A stretch of 64,000 nt of DNA from Microbacterium sp. oral taxon 186 str. F0373 (lineage in GTDB: Bacteria; Actinomycetota; Actinomycetes; Actinomycetales; Microbacteriaceae), in contig NZ_KE150457.1 of NCBI RefSeq assembly GCF_000411455.1, positions 2,043,759 through 2,107,758 on the forward strand, read 5' to 3'. How positions within the stretch are numbered: the first letter of the stretch is position 1; each line of letters starts with the position of its first letter. Shown piece by piece: positions 1 through 8,481 of this stretch. Below the pieces are notes generated by a model. It was not told the origin of the DNA. It made no database searches and saw nothing but the letters and a program-made list of their open reading frames with translations. Both the position numbers and the translations under genes were made by a program.

Positions 1-1
1 G

Positions 2-3000
2 TCCGACGTCATCCCGGATGCCGAGGTGCTGCACTTTCCCGCCTGGGAGACGCTTCCGCACGAGCGGCTGAGCCCCTCGCCCGAGACGGTCGGACGCCGT
101 CTGGCTCTGCTGCGCGCCGTCGCGAGCTGGGACGGACGACGCCCGCTTGTCGTGACCGCCTCCGTGCGCAGCGCCCTTCAGCCCCTCGCGGCCGGACTGA
201 CCGATGCGGGTGTCATCGCGCTGTCGGTGGGCGGACGCGGATACGACCTCGATGGCGTCACGCACCGTCTCGTGGATCTTGCCTACCACCGGGTCGACAT
301 GGTCTCCCGCCGCGGCGAGTTCGCCGTTCGCGGCGGCATCCTCGACGTCTTCCCGCCGGCGGCCGACCACCCGTATCGGGTCGAGTTCTTCGGCGACGAG
401 ATCGATCAGATCCGCGCGTTCTCCGTCGCCGACCAGCGCTCTCTGCCCGGAGAGATGACAGACATCACTCTCCTGCCCAGCCGCGAGCTGCTGTTGACGC
501 CCGCGGTCCGCGAGCGCGCGGCGGCGCTGCGCGAGCGCTTCCCCGGTCTGCGAAGCATGCTGGAGAAGATGAGCGAGGGGATCCCCGTGGAGGGGATGGA
601 ATCCCTCCTGCCCGTGCTCGCCGACGCGGTGGTGCCACTCACCGACTACCTGCCGTCCGGTGCGGCGGTCGCACTCGTCGATCCGGAGCGTGCCGTCGGC
701 CGCGCCATGACCCTGGGCGAGACCAACCGCGAGTTCCTCGAGGCGGCGTGGAGCGCCGCCGTCGCCGGCGCCGACACCCCGATCGACCTGGGCTCCGGAG
801 ACTTCCTCACCCTGCCCGAGCTGCAAGCGGCGGCATCGGCCCGCTCCGGCGTGTGGTGGACCCTCAGCGGCTTCGACTCGGGTGAGGCGGATGCCGCGGC
901 CGACCTCGCCGGCCTGGCCTCCGCGCCGCGCAGCGATGTCGTCCGCGTGCCCGGATCGGCGGTGCCGTCATTCCAGGGCAACGTCGACGGCGCGACCGCG
1001 CACGTCGCACAGCTGCTCGCCGAGGGGTGGCGTGTCGTGGTCGCCGCCTCGGGTGTCGGACTGGTCGATCGCGCCCGCGACGTGCTCGCCGAGCGGGGCA
1101 TCGCCGCACGCAGCGTCGACGAGCTCCACGATGCTCCGGAACCGGGCGTCGCCGTCACGGTCGTCGGAGCGTTGGAGAGCGGCTTCGAGCAGCCCGAGGC
1201 GCGACTGGCCGTGCTCACCGAGGCGGAGTTCTACGGCCGCACGATCGGCGCCGACAGCCGGGTCGTGAAGAAGCTCGCCTCCCGTCGCCGCAACGTCGTC
1301 GACCCGCTGCAGCTGAAGGCGGGCGACATCGTCGTGCACGCCACCCACGGCATCGGCCGCTTCGTCGAGCTCGTGCAGCGCGAGGTCTCCAGCGGCGGCC
1401 GCAACGCGGTCAAGACCACACGCGAGTACCTCGTGCTCGAGTACGCCCCCTCCAAGCGCGGGCACCCCGGCGACAAGCTCTTCGTCCCCACCGACCAGCT
1501 CGATCTGCTGAGCAAGTACGTCGGCGGCGAAGCGCCCACACTGTCGAAGATGGGCGGCAGCGACTGGGCCGCGGCCAAGGGCAAGGCACGAAAGGCCGTC
1601 CGCGACATCGCCGTCGAACTCGTCAAGCTCTACTCCGCGCGCATGGCCGCCAAGGGCTACGCGTTCGGTCCGGACACGCCGTGGCAGCGTGAGCTGGAAG
1701 AGGCGTTCCCCTTCGCCGAGACTCCCGACCAGCTGCAGACCATCGAGGAGATCAAGGCCGACATGGAGCGGCCGATCCCGATGGACCGCCTGCTCTCGGG
1801 CGATGTCGGCTTCGGCAAGACCGAGGTCGCGGTGCGTGCCGCCTTCAAGGCGATTCAGGACGGCAAGCAGGTCGCCATGCTCGTGCCCACGACGCTTCTG
1901 GTCAAACAGCACCTCGACACGTTCACCGAGCGGTTCGCAGGCTTTCCCGTGAAGGTGCGTCCGCTTTCGCGGTTCCAGTCCGACAAGGAAGCGCGCGAGA
2001 TCGTCGCGGGCCTTCTGGAGGGCAGCGTCGACATGGTCATCGGGACCCACCGCATCCTCACCGAGAAGGTCGCCTTCAAAGATCTCGGACTCATGATCAT
2101 CGACGAGGAGCAGCGGTTCGGCGTCGAGCACAAGGATGCGCTGAAGAAGCTCAAGACGAATGTCGACATCCTCGCGATGAGCGCGACCCCGATCCCGCGA
2201 ACACTCGAGATGGCCGTCACCGGCATCCGCGAGATGTCGACGCTGCAGACGCCGCCCGAGGACCGGCATCCGATCCTCTCCTACGTCGGTCCGCGCAGCG
2301 ACAAGCAGATCGCCGCGGCGATCCGTCGGGAGCTCCTGCGCGAGGGTCAGATCTTCTACGTCCACAACCGCGTGCAGTCGATTCAACGCGTCGCCGCCCA
2401 GCTTGCCGAGCTGGTGCCCGAGGCGCGGGTCGCCGTCGCCCACGGTCAGATGGGCGAGCATGCGCTCGAGGAGGTCGTGGACGGCTTCTGGGAACGGCGC
2501 TTCGACGTGCTGGTGTCGACGACCATCATCGAGACCGGCCTGGACATCTCCAACGCCAACACGATCATCATCGACCGTGCCGACAAGTACGGCCTCAGCC
2601 AGCTCCACCAGCTGCGCGGGCGTGTCGGTCGCGGGCGGGAGCGCGCCTACGCCTACTTCCTCTACGACGAGATGAAGCCGCTGTCGGAAACCGCCGCCGA
2701 TCGCCTGGAGACCATCGCCGTCAACAACGACCTCGGCAGCGGTATGCAGGTCGCCCTGAAGGACCTCGAGCTGCGCGGTGCCGGAAATCTCCTGGGCGCC
2801 GAGCAGGCCGGCCACATCGCCGGCGTCGGCTTCGACCTCTACCTGCGCATGATCGGCGAAGCGGTCGCGACGTTCCGCGGCGACGAGGTGGACGGGCCGA
2901 CCGAGCTGCGCCTGGAGCTGCCGATCGACGCGCGCCTGCCCGAGAGCTACATCGACAGTGAGCGGCTGCGTCTGGAGGCCTACCAGAAGCTCTCCGCAGC

Positions 3001-3409
3001 GGCCTCGCCCGATGCGCGCACGCGCGGCGGGGATGCCGGGTCCTCCACCGACCCGATCGACCTCGTGATCGAGGAGCTCACAGACCGCTACGGCACGCCG
3101 CCGCGCGAAGTCGACGGGCTCGTCGCCATCGCGCGCCTGCGCCGCCGCGCCGCTGTCGCGGGCCTCAGCGACGTCGTCGCGATGGGGCCGAACCTGCGGG
3201 TCGTGCCGGCACCGGCATCCGATTCTCTGCGCGTGCGGCTGCAGCGGCTCTATCCGAAGTCGAAGGTGCTCGCGGGGGGCGAGGCGATGGTCGTTCCGCT
3301 GCCGACCGCGGCGGGGGAGCCGCTCGGAGACGGCGATCTCATCGCCTGGGTCGCTCAGCTCATCGACCAGCTCTACCCGCTCCCGGTCGCGGAGGCCGTC
3401 GAAGCCTGA
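2..3409 (+). CDS. mfd: Transcription-repair coupling factor Mfd (5' end outside window)
   Basis: Mfd is a DNA translocase that displaces stalled RNA polymerase and recruits UvrA to the lesion. The frame is open from base 2, so the start codon and roughly the first 60-90 residues lie upstream of the window. In order: a UvrB-like N-terminal homology region, the RNA-polymerase-interacting domain (near base 1320, with VVHATHGIGRF), a RecG-like helicase module with Walker A GDVGFGKTE (near 1800) and the DEEQ box (near 2100), a second helicase lobe with the RGRVGRG motif (near 2620), and a C-terminal TRCF domain (about 2890-3300). The visible 1,135 residues fit a family length near 1,200. It converges on the permease gene across a long inverted repeat. 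Confidence 0.97.
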   Translation, partial: SDVIPDAEVLHFPAWETLPHERLSPSPETVGRRLALLRAVASWDGRRPLVVTASVRSALQPLAAGLTDAGVIALSVGGRGYDLDGVTHRLVDLAYHRVDMVSRRGEFAVRGGILDVFPPAADHPYRVEFFGDEIDQIRAFSVADQRSLPGEMTDITLLPSRELLLTPAVRERAAALRERFPGLRSMLEKMSEGIPVEGMESLLPVLADAVVPLTDYLPSGAAVALVDPERAVGRAMTLGETNREFLEAAWSAAVAGADTPIDLGSGDFLTLPELQAAASARSGVWWTLSGFDSGEADAAADLAGLASAPRSDVVRVPGSAVPSFQGNVDGATAHVAQLLAEGWRVVVAASGVGLVDRARDVLAERGIAARSVDELHDAPEPGVAVTVVGALESGFEQPEARLAVLTEAEFYGRTIGADSRVVKKLASRRRNVVDPLQLKAGDIVVHATHGIGRFVELVQREVSSGGRNAVKTTREYLVLEYAPSKRGHPGDKLFVPTDQLDLLSKYVGGEAPTLSKMGGSDWAAAKGKARKAVRDIAVELVKLYSARMAAKGYAFGPDTPWQRELEEAFPFAETPDQLQTIEEIKADMERPIPMDRLLSGDVGFGKTEVAVRAAFKAIQDGKQVAMLVPTTLLVKQHLDTFTERFAGFPVKVRPLSRFQSDKEAREIVAGLLEGSVDMVIGTHRILTEKVAFKDLGLMIIDEEQRFGVEHKDALKKLKTNVDILAMSATPIPRTLEMAVTGIREMSTLQTPPEDRHPILSYVGPRSDKQIAAAIRRELLREGQIFYVHNRVQSIQRVAAQLAELVPEARVAVAHGQMGEHALEEVVDGFWERRFDVLVSTTIIETGLDISNANTIIIDRADKYGLSQLHQLRGRVGRGRERAYAYFLYDEMKPLSETAADRLETIAVNNDLGSGMQVALKDLELRGAGNLLGAEQAGHIAGVGFDLYLRMIGEAVATFRGDEVDGPTELRLELPIDARLPESYIDSERLRLEAYQKLSAAASPDARTRGGDAGSSTDPIDLVIEELTDRYGTPPREVDGLVAIARLRRRAAVAGLSDVVAMGPNLRVVPAPASDSLRVRLQRLYPKSKVLAGGEAMVVPLPTAAGEPLGDGDLIAWVAQLIDQLYPLPVAEAVEA

Positions 3410-3446
3410 GCGCGCTCTCCGGCCATCCGCCGGTGGCCCGCGCTCA
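3407..3446. terminator. Inverted repeat spanning both convergent stop codons
   Basis: TGAGCGCG at 3407-3414 is perfectly complementary to CGCGCTCA at 3439-3446, and an inner arm GGCCA (3421-3425) pairs with TGGCC (3434-3438). The repeat includes the mfd stop codon on one side and the permease stop on the other, so a single hairpin could end both transcripts. There is no T-tract, so termination efficiency is uncertain. Confidence 0.5.
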
Positions 3447-4883
3447 GACGGTGATCGTCCCGAGCGCCAGCAACACGGCCGTGGCGATCGCCGCCGCGCC
3501 CGCGACGGCGAAGACGACCACCTCCCACGGGGTGAACACGCGCTCGCCGTTCCGACGTCGGGCGAGGGCGAACAGCAGGGTCCCGGGGACGAGCACGAGC
3601 GTCGCGAGCAGCAGGTACTGGCCGCCCGCCGCTGACAGGAGGAAGATCGTGTACCCCGTGGCGCAGACGGCGACCACAACCGCGCCGGCGACGCGCAGTG
3701 ACGGCGCCGACCGGACATCGGCGAGCGCGACGCACAGGCCGTAGCCCGCCGTCAGCACGTAGGGGATGAGCGCGAACGCGCTCGTCAGGCTGAGGGCGAC
3801 GTCGAACGCGTTCGTCGAGAAGAGCACCACGATCAGGAGCACCTGCACGAGCAGCGTGGACATCGTGAGCGCGCCGACGGGGACGTCTCGGTCGTTGGTG
3901 CGGGCGAACACCGGGGGCAGGTCGCCGTCGCGTGCGGCGACGAGCAGGACCTCCGCCGCCATCAGCGTCCAGGAGAGGTACGCCCCGAGCACCGCGACGA
4001 TCAGGGAGACACCGACGAACCCGGCTCCCCACGGCCCGACGACCTCGGCCAGCACCCCGGCCATGGAGGGCTGCGCAAGCGCCGCGATGCGCTCGCGCGG
4101 CAGGATGCCGAACGACACGATCGTGACCGACAGGAAGATCGCCAGGACGCTGACGAATCCCAGCACCGTCGCCCGTCCCACATCGCGCCGACGGCGGGCA
4201 TGCCGGGAGTAGGCGCTGGCGCCCTCCACCCCGATGAAGGCGAACACCGTCACGAGGAGGGTCCCGCGCACCTGGTCGTACAGCGGCAGGTCGGAGGGGC
4301 CGGAGATGTTCGCTGCGAAGACGGCGGGGTCGAACGCGAACAGGCAGAGGAAGACGAACGCGACGATCGGCAGCACCTTGGCGACGCTCACGATGCGGTT
4401 CACGGCGGCGGCCTCGCGCGTGCCGCGGCGCACGAGGAGGAAGAACACCCAGAGGCCGGCCGACGAGACCGCGACGGCCACGGGCGTGTCGCCCCCGGCG
4501 ACGGCGGGGACGACCGCGCCCACCGTCGACATGATGAACACCCAGTAGAAGACATTGCCCGCGCACGCGCTCGCCCAGTAGCCGAACGCGGAGAGGAACC
4601 CCAGATAGCGCCCGAAACCGGCGCGCGCGTAGGAGTAGACCCCGGCATCCAGCTCAGGGCGCCGGGCGGCGAGGCGCTGGAAGACGAGCGCCAGCATGAA
4701 CATCCCCGTGCCCGCCACGGCCCACGCGACGAGGGAGCCGACGACGCCGGTCTGCGCCGAGAACGTGCCGGGAAGCGAGAAGACACCCGCGCCCACCATC
4801 GAGCCGACGACGAACGTCGACAGGGTGAGGGTCGAGACGGTCGCGGGTGCGGGCGCGGACCGGGCGACGACGGAATCTGACAC
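3444..4883 (-). CDS. APC-superfamily amino acid permease/antiporter (APA type)
   Basis: A 479-residue integral membrane protein with about 12 hydrophobic segments. The first helix carries GSMVGAGVFSLP (residues 27-38), the unwound substrate-binding motif of APC-fold transporters. Length and pattern (AFIGVEGAS in the middle, a long hydrophobic C-terminus) fit the basic amino acid/polyamine antiporter branch related to arginine-ornithine exchangers, but the substrate cannot be read from sequence. No decarboxylase or deiminase gene lies next to it, so an acid-resistance or ADI role is not supported by context. It is transcribed towards mfd and is divergent from the hexapeptide-repeat gene. Confidence 0.88.
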   Translation of the reverse strand: MSDSVVARSAPAPATVSTLTLSTFVVGSMVGAGVFSLPGTFSAQTGVVGSLVAWAVAGTGMFMLALVFQRLAARRPELDAGVYSYARAGFGRYLGFLSAFGYWASACAGNVFYWVFIMSTVGAVVPAVAGGDTPVAVAVSSAGLWVFFLLVRRGTREAAAVNRIVSVAKVLPIVAFVFLCLFAFDPAVFAANISGPSDLPLYDQVRGTLLVTVFAFIGVEGASAYSRHARRRRDVGRATVLGFVSVLAIFLSVTIVSFGILPRERIAALAQPSMAGVLAEVVGPWGAGFVGVSLIVAVLGAYLSWTLMAAEVLLVAARDGDLPPVFARTNDRDVPVGALTMSTLLVQVLLIVVLFSTNAFDVALSLTSAFALIPYVLTAGYGLCVALADVRSAPSLRVAGAVVVAVCATGYTIFLLSAAGGQYLLLATLVLVPGTLLFALARRRNGERVFTPWEVVVFAVAGAAAIATAVLLALGTITV

Positions 4884-4998
4884 AGCGGAACTCTCCGGCC
4901 GCGGACACGGTCGGTGCGGCCTGTAACACCCTAACGGCGGTGCGTCGGGCCTCGACGTCGCCCCTCGGGCGTCCTAGGGTGAGGGCGGGAGGACGATC
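4884..4998. promoter_or_regulatory. Divergent promoter region, permease / hexapeptide-repeat gene
   Basis: On the minus strand a TAGGGT hexamer (plus-strand 4928-4933) lies about 45 nt before the permease start. On the plus strand TAGGGT (4975-4980) lies 18 nt before the next gene, followed by a GGGAGG Shine-Dalgarno. Both match the TANNNT -10 pattern seen throughout the window. No clear -35 is visible for either. Confidence 0.45.
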
Positions 4999-5598
4999 AT
5001 GCAGTTCGAACACCTCGGGGTGCGCCCCCGCATCCATCCCGACGCGGTGATCGCGCCGACCGCGGTGATCTCGGGGGACGTCGAGATCGGCGCCGGATGC
5101 CAGATCCTGCACGGCGCGGTGCTGACGGCCGAGGGTGGGCCGATCACGCTCGGGGCGCACGTCATCGTGATGGAGAACGCCCTTCTCCGGGCGAGCGCCG
5201 CGCATCCCGTGCACGTCGGCTCGCACGTCCTCGTCGGGCCCACCGCGAGCATCTCGGGTGCGACGGTGGGCGACGAGGTCTTCCTCGCCACCGGGGTCCG
5301 CGTCTTCAACGGCGCCCGCATCGGCGATCGCGCCGAGGTGCGCATCGGTGCGATCGTGCACCTGCGCACGGTCGTGCCGCCCGATGCCGTGGTGCCGATC
5401 GGATGGGTCGCCGTGGGCGATCCCGCTCAGATGCTCTCGCCCGATCGTCACGAGGAGATCTGGGCGCTGCAGAAGGATCTGGACTTCCCCGGGTTCGTGT
5501 TCGGTCTGGATCGCGAGACGCCCGATCTCATGGTCCAGCTCACCGAGCGCTATGGCGCGGCGCTCGCGCGCCACGCCGAAGACCGCCGCGTGGACTGA
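4999..5598 (+). CDS. Left-handed beta-helix (hexapeptide repeat) protein, gamma-carbonic-anhydrase-like
   Basis: A 199-residue protein built of hexapeptide repeats over residues about 8-140 (isoleucine/valine-glycine turns such as VEIGAG, ITLGAH, ATVGDEV), followed by an alpha-helical tail. This is the architecture of gamma-carbonic anhydrase/YrdA-family trimers. Where zinc-binding members usually carry VGHxAxxHG, this protein reads VGPTASISG (79-86), so two of the three usual histidine ligands appear replaced, and classical carbonic anhydrase activity is doubtful. His69, His72, His76 and His121 are present but not in the standard spacing. It could bind a different ligand or be an acyltransferase-like scaffold. 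GGGAGG precedes the ATG. Confidence 0.8.
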   Translation: MQFEHLGVRPRIHPDAVIAPTAVISGDVEIGAGCQILHGAVLTAEGGPITLGAHVIVMENALLRASAAHPVHVGSHVLVGPTASISGATVGDEVFLATGVRVFNGARIGDRAEVRIGAIVHLRTVVPPDAVVPIGWVAVGDPAQMLSPDRHEEIWALQKDLDFPGFVFGLDRETPDLMVQLTERYGAALARHAEDRRVD

Positions 5599-5628
5599 GC
5601 CCCCGCGGCGGTCGTCATCGGGGTGCGA

Positions 5629-8301
5629 TCACCCCGTGTTCTGCAGTCCGGCCGAAACGCCGGAGACGCTCAGCAGCAGCAGGCGTTGCCACTGCGGGAG
5701 GTCGGCCTCGTCGTGCTCGCCCGTGCGGAGCGTCCGCAGGGCACGCAGCTGGAGCAGCGAGAGCGCATCGACGTACGGGCTGCGCATCTTGACGGCGCGC
5801 TGCAGGACGGGCTTGTTCGACAGGAGCTCGTCACCCCCGACGATGCGGACGACCCAGTCGCCGGTGAGCTGCAGCTCCTCCACGACGAGGTCGGCCAGAT
5901 CCGCGCGGTCACCGAGGTCGAGGTAGCGGCGCGCGATGCGACCGTCGGCCTTCGCGAGGCTCATGCCGACGTTGTCGATGACGGTGCGAAACAGCGGCCA
6001 CTCGGCGTACGCCCGACGCAGCAGGTCGACATCTCCGACGGCCTCCAGCGCGGAGCCCAGACCGAACCAACCGGCCAGGTTGATGCGGGCCTGCGACCAT
6101 GCGAAGACCCAGGGAATGGCGCGAAGGTCTTCGAGGGACTCGACCGACAGGCCGCGTCGAGCGGGACGTGAGCCCAGCGCCAGCAGACCGATCTCCTCCA
6201 TCGGCGTCACGGTCGCGAACCACGACGCGAATCCGTCGGCCTTGACCAGCGAGAAGAACCGCGTACGCGAAGCGGCATCCATCGTCGCCGCGACCTCGGC
6301 GTAGCGCTCGGCCGCGGCGCTATTGCGCTTTTCGATCGACGGAGCCGAAGCGAGCAGGACGGCGGCGGCGACCTGGTCGATGTGACGCATCGCGATGTTG
6401 GGGTCGCCGTAGCGCGCGAAGATCACCTCGCCCTGCTCGGTGAGCTTGAACCGTCCGTCGACCGAGTGCGGAGGCTGCGCCAGGATGGCCGAATTGGCCG
6501 GTCCGCCGCCGCGACCGAGCGCGCCGCCGCGTCCGTGGAAGAGGGTGAGGTGGATGCCGGACTCCTTGGCCCACGCGGCGATCTTCGCCTGTGCCTCGTA
6601 GAGCGCGAGGTTGGCGGCGACGGGGCCGACGTCCTTCGAGGAATCCGAGTATCCGAGCATGACCTCGAGGCGCCGGTCGGTGGCTTCCAGTCGTGCGGCG
6701 AACTGCGGGTGATCGACGATCTCGGCCATGATGCCGGGCGCGGCCTGCAGATCGGCGAAGGTCTCGAACAGCGGAATCACGTCCAGGACCGGAACGGTGC
6801 CCCCGGGCCCGACCGCCAGGCGCGCGAGCTCGTGCACGGCGGCGAGGTCGGCGGCGGACTGCGTGAACGAGACGATGTAGCGGCCGGCGGCGCGCGGTCC
6901 GTAGCGGTTCTGGATCTGCGCGATCGTGCGGAAGACCTCGAGGACCTCCTCCGCCTGCGTGCTCAGCGGCTCACCGCTGGCAGCTTCGGCGAGCACCTTG
7001 GCGTGGACGGCGGAGTGCTGACGCACCTCGAGCTCGGCGAGGTGGAAGCCGAACGTCTCCACCTGCCACAGCAGCTGCTGGAGGTGTCCGTACGCCTGGC
7101 GTGGGGCACCCGCATCGACGAGGGACTGCTGCACGGTGCGCAGATCGGCCAGCAGCGCGTCGGGGTCGCGATACGCGAGATCGGCGTCGCGCTTGCGTGT
7201 GGCGGTGATCCGACGGGCGATCAGCAGCATCGTGCGCTTGTGCGGCTCGACCTTGGCGCGCTTGGCGGCATCCGCCGCACCGTCCTCGTCGGCGTCCGCC
7301 AGACGCTGCAGCAGGCCGAGCAGCTCCGCGGTGGGCGGGGTCGTGTCCTCGGACAGCGTGAGCGTCTTGGCGATCCGCACGGCGGAGCGCTCCAGGCCCA
7401 GCAGGATGTGCTCCGCACCGATCGACGCGGCCTTCTTCGTGACGGCGGCGGTCACGAACGGGTTGCCGTCGCGGTCGCCGCCCACCCACGTGCCGAGGCG
7501 GACGAAGGGACGGATGACGGGTGCCCGGCCGCCGGCAGCGGGTCCCTGCAGCGCATCGTCGACGCGCCGGTAGACGTGAGGGACGGCCGTGTAGAGAGTC
7601 TCGTCGAAGACTGCCATGATGGCACGCACCTCGTCGACCGGCGTCGGCTTCTCCGCCCGCAGCGGCGCCGTGCGCCAGAGCGTGTCGATCTCCTCCAGCA
7701 TGCGCCGCTCCGCACGCCGCTCGTCCGCGCCGCCGTCGAGCGAGGCATCGCGCTCGGTGAGCAGAGTCACCAGACGTCGGATGCTGGTGGACACCGCGCG
7801 ACGGCGCGCCTCGGTGGGATGAGCCGTGAACACGGGGTGAAAGCGCATCGCCTGCAGACGGGCGAGGGCGGTGTCGTCGCCGACCTCCGCCGCCAGGCGC
7901 ACGAAGGCCGCGGCCACCGAGTCGGCCGCGTCCTCTCGCTCAGGGCGCCCGTCGCGCTCGCGCAGGACACGCACACGCTGGTGTTCTTCGGCGAGGTTGA
8001 CGAGATGGAAGTAGACCGTGAACGCACGGGCGACCTCGTCGGCGCGCTCCACGGAGAAGGACTCGGCGATCTGCGCCGCCCGCTCGAAGGCCTCCGCTGA
8101 CTCATCGCTGTATGCGGCGATGGTGGCCAGGCGCAGTCGCTCGACGTCCTCGTAGAGCCCGGGGGAGCCGCTTTCGCGCAGGACACGACCGAGCAGAGCC
8201 CCGAGCATCCGCACGTCGGCGCGCAGGCGCTCCGGCAGTTCGTTCTCGGCCTCATCGCGGCCGACGAGGTCGATCGCTTCGGTTCGGGTGAGTTCGCGCA
8301 T
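5629..8301 (-). CDS. ppc: Phosphoenolpyruvate carboxylase
   Basis: Cytosolic anaplerotic enzyme converting PEP and bicarbonate to oxaloacetate. The 890-residue protein has the catalytic-histidine segment FTAHPTEARRR, the GYSDSSKD motif, the glycine loop FHGRGGALGRGGGP and the invariant C-terminus QNTG, all hallmarks of bacterial-type PEPC. The ATG at 8301 gives normal N-terminal length (MRELTRTEA); the frame stays open well upstream, but that extension is low-complexity shadow sequence antisense to nhaA. It is divergent from nhaA. The bicarbonate it consumes could be supplied by the beta-carbonic anhydrase near 40 kb. Confidence 0.97.
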   Translation of the reverse strand: MRELTRTEAIDLVGRDEAENELPERLRADVRMLGALLGRVLRESGSPGLYEDVERLRLATIAAYSDESAEAFERAAQIAESFSVERADEVARAFTVYFHLVNLAEEHQRVRVLRERDGRPEREDAADSVAAAFVRLAAEVGDDTALARLQAMRFHPVFTAHPTEARRRAVSTSIRRLVTLLTERDASLDGGADERRAERRMLEEIDTLWRTAPLRAEKPTPVDEVRAIMAVFDETLYTAVPHVYRRVDDALQGPAAGGRAPVIRPFVRLGTWVGGDRDGNPFVTAAVTKKAASIGAEHILLGLERSAVRIAKTLTLSEDTTPPTAELLGLLQRLADADEDGAADAAKRAKVEPHKRTMLLIARRITATRKRDADLAYRDPDALLADLRTVQQSLVDAGAPRQAYGHLQQLLWQVETFGFHLAELEVRQHSAVHAKVLAEAASGEPLSTQAEEVLEVFRTIAQIQNRYGPRAAGRYIVSFTQSAADLAAVHELARLAVGPGGTVPVLDVIPLFETFADLQAAPGIMAEIVDHPQFAARLEATDRRLEVMLGYSDSSKDVGPVAANLALYEAQAKIAAWAKESGIHLTLFHGRGGALGRGGGPANSAILAQPPHSVDGRFKLTEQGEVIFARYGDPNIAMRHIDQVAAAVLLASAPSIEKRNSAAAERYAEVAATMDAASRTRFFSLVKADGFASWFATVTPMEEIGLLALGSRPARRGLSVESLEDLRAIPWVFAWSQARINLAGWFGLGSALEAVGDVDLLRRAYAEWPLFRTVIDNVGMSLAKADGRIARRYLDLGDRADLADLVVEELQLTGDWVVRIVGGDELLSNKPVLQRAVKMRSPYVDALSLLQLRALRTLRTGEHDEADLPQWQRLLLLSVSGVSAGLQNTG

Positions 8302-8343
8302 GAGACCACGGTAATGGCACGGTGTTTCACATTTGTCACGGGG

Positions 8344-8481
8344 TAGGCTGACAGGGCGGGGTGACGACGTTTTATGACACCCCGACTGCGACGCGACGGC
8401 TCCGTATGCTCTGCGCGTCGTCGGACGGTGTGCCGGGAAGCCTGGTCGGCAAGTCCCGTTCGTCGACCCTCCGGAGTGACC
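8344..8481 (+). ncRNA. Candidate structured 5' leader of nhaA
   Basis: A TAGGCT hexamer at 8344-8349 is a plausible -10, which would leave a leader of about 125 nt. Three helices can be drawn: GACGACG (8363-8369) with CGTCGTC (8416-8422); CGGACGG (8422-8428) with CCGTTCG (8456-8462, one G-U); and, nested inside, TGCCG (8431-8435) with CGGCA (8447-8451). The inner loop contains GGAAGCCTGG. The structure ends about 10 nt before the Shine-Dalgarno GGAG (8473-8476). The layout looks like a cis-regulatory RNA, possibly ion-responsive, but I cannot match it to a named family. The start of the RNA is inferred. Confidence 0.5.

Noticed and set aside
968..3718. Long antisense open frame (over 900 codons) opposite mfd
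   Set aside because: It mirrors mfd codon structure, is Arg/Asp/Gly-rich low-complexity and lacks any domain; typical of GC-rich shadow frames.
6382..8100. 572-codon frame on the plus strand opposite ppc
   Set aside because: ppc has all catalytic motifs on the minus strand; the opposite frame shows no domain and only shadow composition.
8374..8384. Shared 11-mer ATGACACCCCG between the nhaA leader and the deaminase promoter (22720-22730)
   Set aside because: An 11-mer recurring once in 64 kb is expected by chance; only the second occurrence is part of a palindrome.
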